A DNA stretch of 36,800 bases from SAR202 cluster bacterium (GTDB lineage Bacteria; Chloroflexota; Dehalococcoidia; Lucifugimonadales; Australimonadaceae): assembly GCA_016872415.1 (NCBI GenBank), contig VGZX01000015.1:1-36800 (forward strand), written 5' to 3'. The notes beneath the pieces were generated by a model. It made no database searches. It worked only from the letters and a program-made list of their open reading frames with translations, and was not told the origin of the DNA. This document shows positions 33,172-36,800 of this stretch, piece after piece. Positions within the stretch are counted from its first letter, which is position 1. Every line of letters starts with the position of its first letter. A program made the position numbers and the translations under genes.

Positions 33172-33273
33172 TTCTTTTTGCTGGCTTACAGCAATGGGAG
33201 ATGCGTAGAGCGTTGACCACTGTGTTCCATAGTAGAACCAGGTAAGGGCTAAGCGCGAAATCGCCGTAGAGGC

Positions 33274-33313
33274 GGTGGCGCGGGCAACCCGCCGCCGCCT
33301 TTGCACGTTAACA
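33274..33313 (+). promoter_or_regulatory. boxB/boxA-like antitermination site
   Basis: A GC-rich hairpin (33274-33299, CAA loop, one bulge) is followed by TGCACGTTAACA (33302-33313), which matches 10 of 12 positions of the E. coli rRNA boxA TGCTCTTTAACA. Hairpin then boxA before an rRNA gene is the arrangement that recruits Nus-factor antitermination. The boxA lies within the 5' processing-stem strand. Confidence 0.65.
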
Positions 33314-33332
33314 AGGGAATATCGAGCGAGTA
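33297..33332 (+). other. Pre-23S processing stem, 5' strand
   Basis: This segment is nearly complementary to 36363-36397 on the far side of the 23S gene, including AACAAGGGA and TATCGAGCGA pairing with TCGCTCGATA and TCCCTTGTT. About 31 of 35 positions pair, with one single-base bulge. Such stems loop out the rRNA for RNase III cleavage. Confidence 0.85.
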
Positions 33333-33353
33333 ACACGAGCAAGGTTGATCGTG

Positions 33354-36340
<2,987 letters not shown>

Positions 36341-36362
36341 ACATTTTTCTTCCCGTCTCTGG

Positions 36363-36397
36363 TATTCGCTCGATATCCCTTGTTAGCGCGCAAAGGC
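36363..36397 (+). other. Pre-23S processing stem, 3' strand
   Basis: Complementary to 33297-33332 (see there). It begins about 23 nt after the 23S 3' end. Its presence shows that the 23S transcript is processed as its own unit. Confidence 0.85.
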
Positions 36398-36516
36398 AAC
36401 GCGCCCGCCGCGCATCTCCAGCCGACGATCGCCATAGGTGCGGGGCGGCGTCCCGCCACGTCGGGACGGCCCGTCGGGCTCATGACCCGAGGCGCATGCC
36501 CCAACTAGCGACCCGG
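36398..36516 (+). other. Spacer with tRNA-fMet-like fragment
   Basis: Between the processing stem and tRNA-fMet. It contains TGCGGGG (36439-36445), identical to the 5' acceptor strand of the tRNA, and TCGGGCTCATGACCCGA (36474-36490), which differs from the tRNA anticodon arm at one base. A GTCCCG/CGGGAC hairpin (36450-36467) lies between, and GGGGC/GCCCC can close the whole. The T arm and 3' acceptor strand are missing, so it cannot be a working tRNA. No 5S rRNA was recognised here. Confidence 0.55.
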
Positions 36517-36591
36517 TGCGGGGTGGAGCAGTGGCAGCTCGTCGGGCTCATAACCCGAAGGTCGTTGGTTCGAATCCAACCCCCGCTACCA
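36517..36591 (+). tRNA. Initiator tRNA-fMet (CAT)
   Basis: A 75-nt cloverleaf. Acceptor GCGGGG/CCCCGC pairs at 2-7 while position 1 (T) faces T at 72, unpaired. D arm GAGC/GCTC with an A11-U24 pair; anticodon stem TCGGG/CCCGA with three G-C pairs next to loop CTCATAA; T arm GTTGG/CCAAC; A73 and encoded CCA (36589-36591). The unpaired 1:72, A11-U24 and GGG/CCC stem are the initiator marks, so this is not elongator Met or Ile2. It has no own promoter visible and is probably co-transcribed with 23S. Confidence 0.95.
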
Positions 36592-36602
36592 ACCGGCAAA
36601 CC

Positions 36603-36640
36603 AAGCGTCCCGCAACACCGTCGCGGGACGCTTCTTTTTT
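36603..36640 (+). terminator. Intrinsic terminator of the 23S-tRNA-fMet unit
   Basis: A perfect 11-bp stem AAGCGTCCCGC (36603-36613) / GCGGGACGCTT (36623-36633) with a 9-nt loop, followed by CTTTTTT. The clearest rho-independent terminator in the window, 11 nt after the tRNA CCA end. Confidence 0.95.
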
Positions 36641-36689
36641 GCCTCGCGTCGGCCGGCCGCCTCACGCGGCCATCCTGCGGGAGCGCCAC

Positions 36690-36800
36690 GTGACGCCTGA
36701 CGCCACGTCCAGCGGTTCCGACGCGAGTTCCACCCGGCGCGAGGTCGCCACCGCGCGACGCCCTGAACGACGGGACCCCCCCCCCCCCCCCCCCCGCCGC
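36690..36800 (+). CDS. Possible partial CDS with proline run
   Basis: GTG at 36690 has GGGAG 6 nt upstream and opens a frame to the window edge (37 codons): a polar start MTPDATSSGSDASSTRR, then arginines, six prolines from a C run, and two arginines. Low-complexity N-termini like this are common in GC-rich genomes, but the stretch is short and no family is recognisable. The C run may be an assembly artefact that breaks the frame. Weak call. Confidence 0.25.
   Translation, partial: MTPDATSSGSDASSTRREVATARRPERRDPPPPPPRR
36776..36795. repeat. Homopolymer of 20 C
   Basis: An uninterrupted run of 20 cytosines, five bases from the window end. It lies inside the possible partial gene at 36690. 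It may be real (a slippage-prone tract) or a sequencing or assembly artefact near a contig end. Confidence 0.9.

Larger units (their letters stand above)
32905..33353 (+). other. Leader region of the 23S rRNA unit
   Basis: This 449-bp stretch has no credible gene. It holds two tandem promoters (32940-32968 and 33143-33171), a boxB-like hairpin, a boxA-like element and the 5' strand of the pre-23S processing stem. Neither a 16S rRNA gene nor a spacer tRNA lies here. Confidence 0.8.

Noticed and set aside
33213..33241. Third rRNA promoter with TTGACC at 33213
   Set aside because: At 16-18 bp spacing there is no acceptable -10 box (AACCAG region).
36341..36516. Possible 5S rRNA after 23S
   Set aside because: No 5S-like ends, loop A or conserved internal motif could be found; the segment is explained by the processing stem and the tRNA-like fragment.
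36480..36689. Minus-strand frame over tRNA-fMet
   Set aside because: WIRTNDLRV-type peptide, again the classic tRNA-antisense artefact.

Overview
The window is a gene-dense, GC-rich bacterial chromosome segment. Codon use is strongly GC3-biased, so most real genes have long spurious reading frames opposite them. Several traits together suggest a Chloroflexota member (SAR202/Dehalococcoidia-like), held at moderate confidence only: a 23S rRNA gene with no 16S beside it, a T-box-controlled trp operon, a luciferase-like F420-type oxidoreductase, a caa3-type oxidase cluster and GTG/TTG starts. Start codons were chosen by Shine-Dalgarno spacing and overlap with the upstream stop.

Left part, minus strand. 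1-5521 is a complex I operon, nuoA-B-C-D-H-I-J-K-L, with nuoL cut by the window edge. Genes overlap by 4-10 bp or nearly abut, and nuoE, nuoF and nuoG are absent between nuoD and nuoH. A sigma70-type promoter sits at 5586-5614. 5670-13369 is a tryptophan operon read as trpE-trpS-trpG-(unknown membrane protein)-trpD-trpC-trpF-trpB, without trpA. Upstream lies a complete tryptophan T-box leader: promoter 13757-13785, UGG specifier 13656-13658, T-box motif 13502-13516, terminator 13451-13497. Charging of tRNA-Trp should therefore control both tryptophan synthesis and TrpRS.

Middle, 13867-25515, is a mixed neighbourhood. It holds a tandem HD-GYP/LuxR regulator divergent from a SnoaL-like protein; ridA and a nitroreductase whose 3' ends overlap by 193 bp; a small zinc ribbon; tRNA-Val(GAC); a thioredoxin-like lipoprotein; a VIT-family transporter; a Rieske ferredoxin; glpX and a class I aldolase (gluconeogenesis/glycolysis) flanking purT; a cation antiporter; and a luciferase-like oxidoreductase. 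Two convergent pairs share a CTAG as both stop codons.

Right part. 25512-30487 (minus) is a cytochrome c oxidase operon, coxB (with fused cytochrome c)-coxA-coxC-subunit IV-ctaG, with its own promoter. Upstream are an MFS transporter (minus) and a solitary beta-class DNA methyltransferase (plus). 32940-36640 is a self-contained 23S rRNA unit: tandem promoters, boxB/boxA-like leader, long RNase III-type processing stem around the 23S gene, a tRNA-fMet-like fragment, an intact initiator tRNA and a strong terminator. No 16S or 5S gene was seen. The window ends in a 20-base C run inside a possible partial gene.

No CRISPR array, insertion sequence, prophage or defence island was recognised. The most distinctive points are the T-box/trp arrangement with its unknown membrane protein, the isolated 23S-tRNA-fMet unit with the tRNA-like fragment, and the ridA/nitroreductase antisense overlap.
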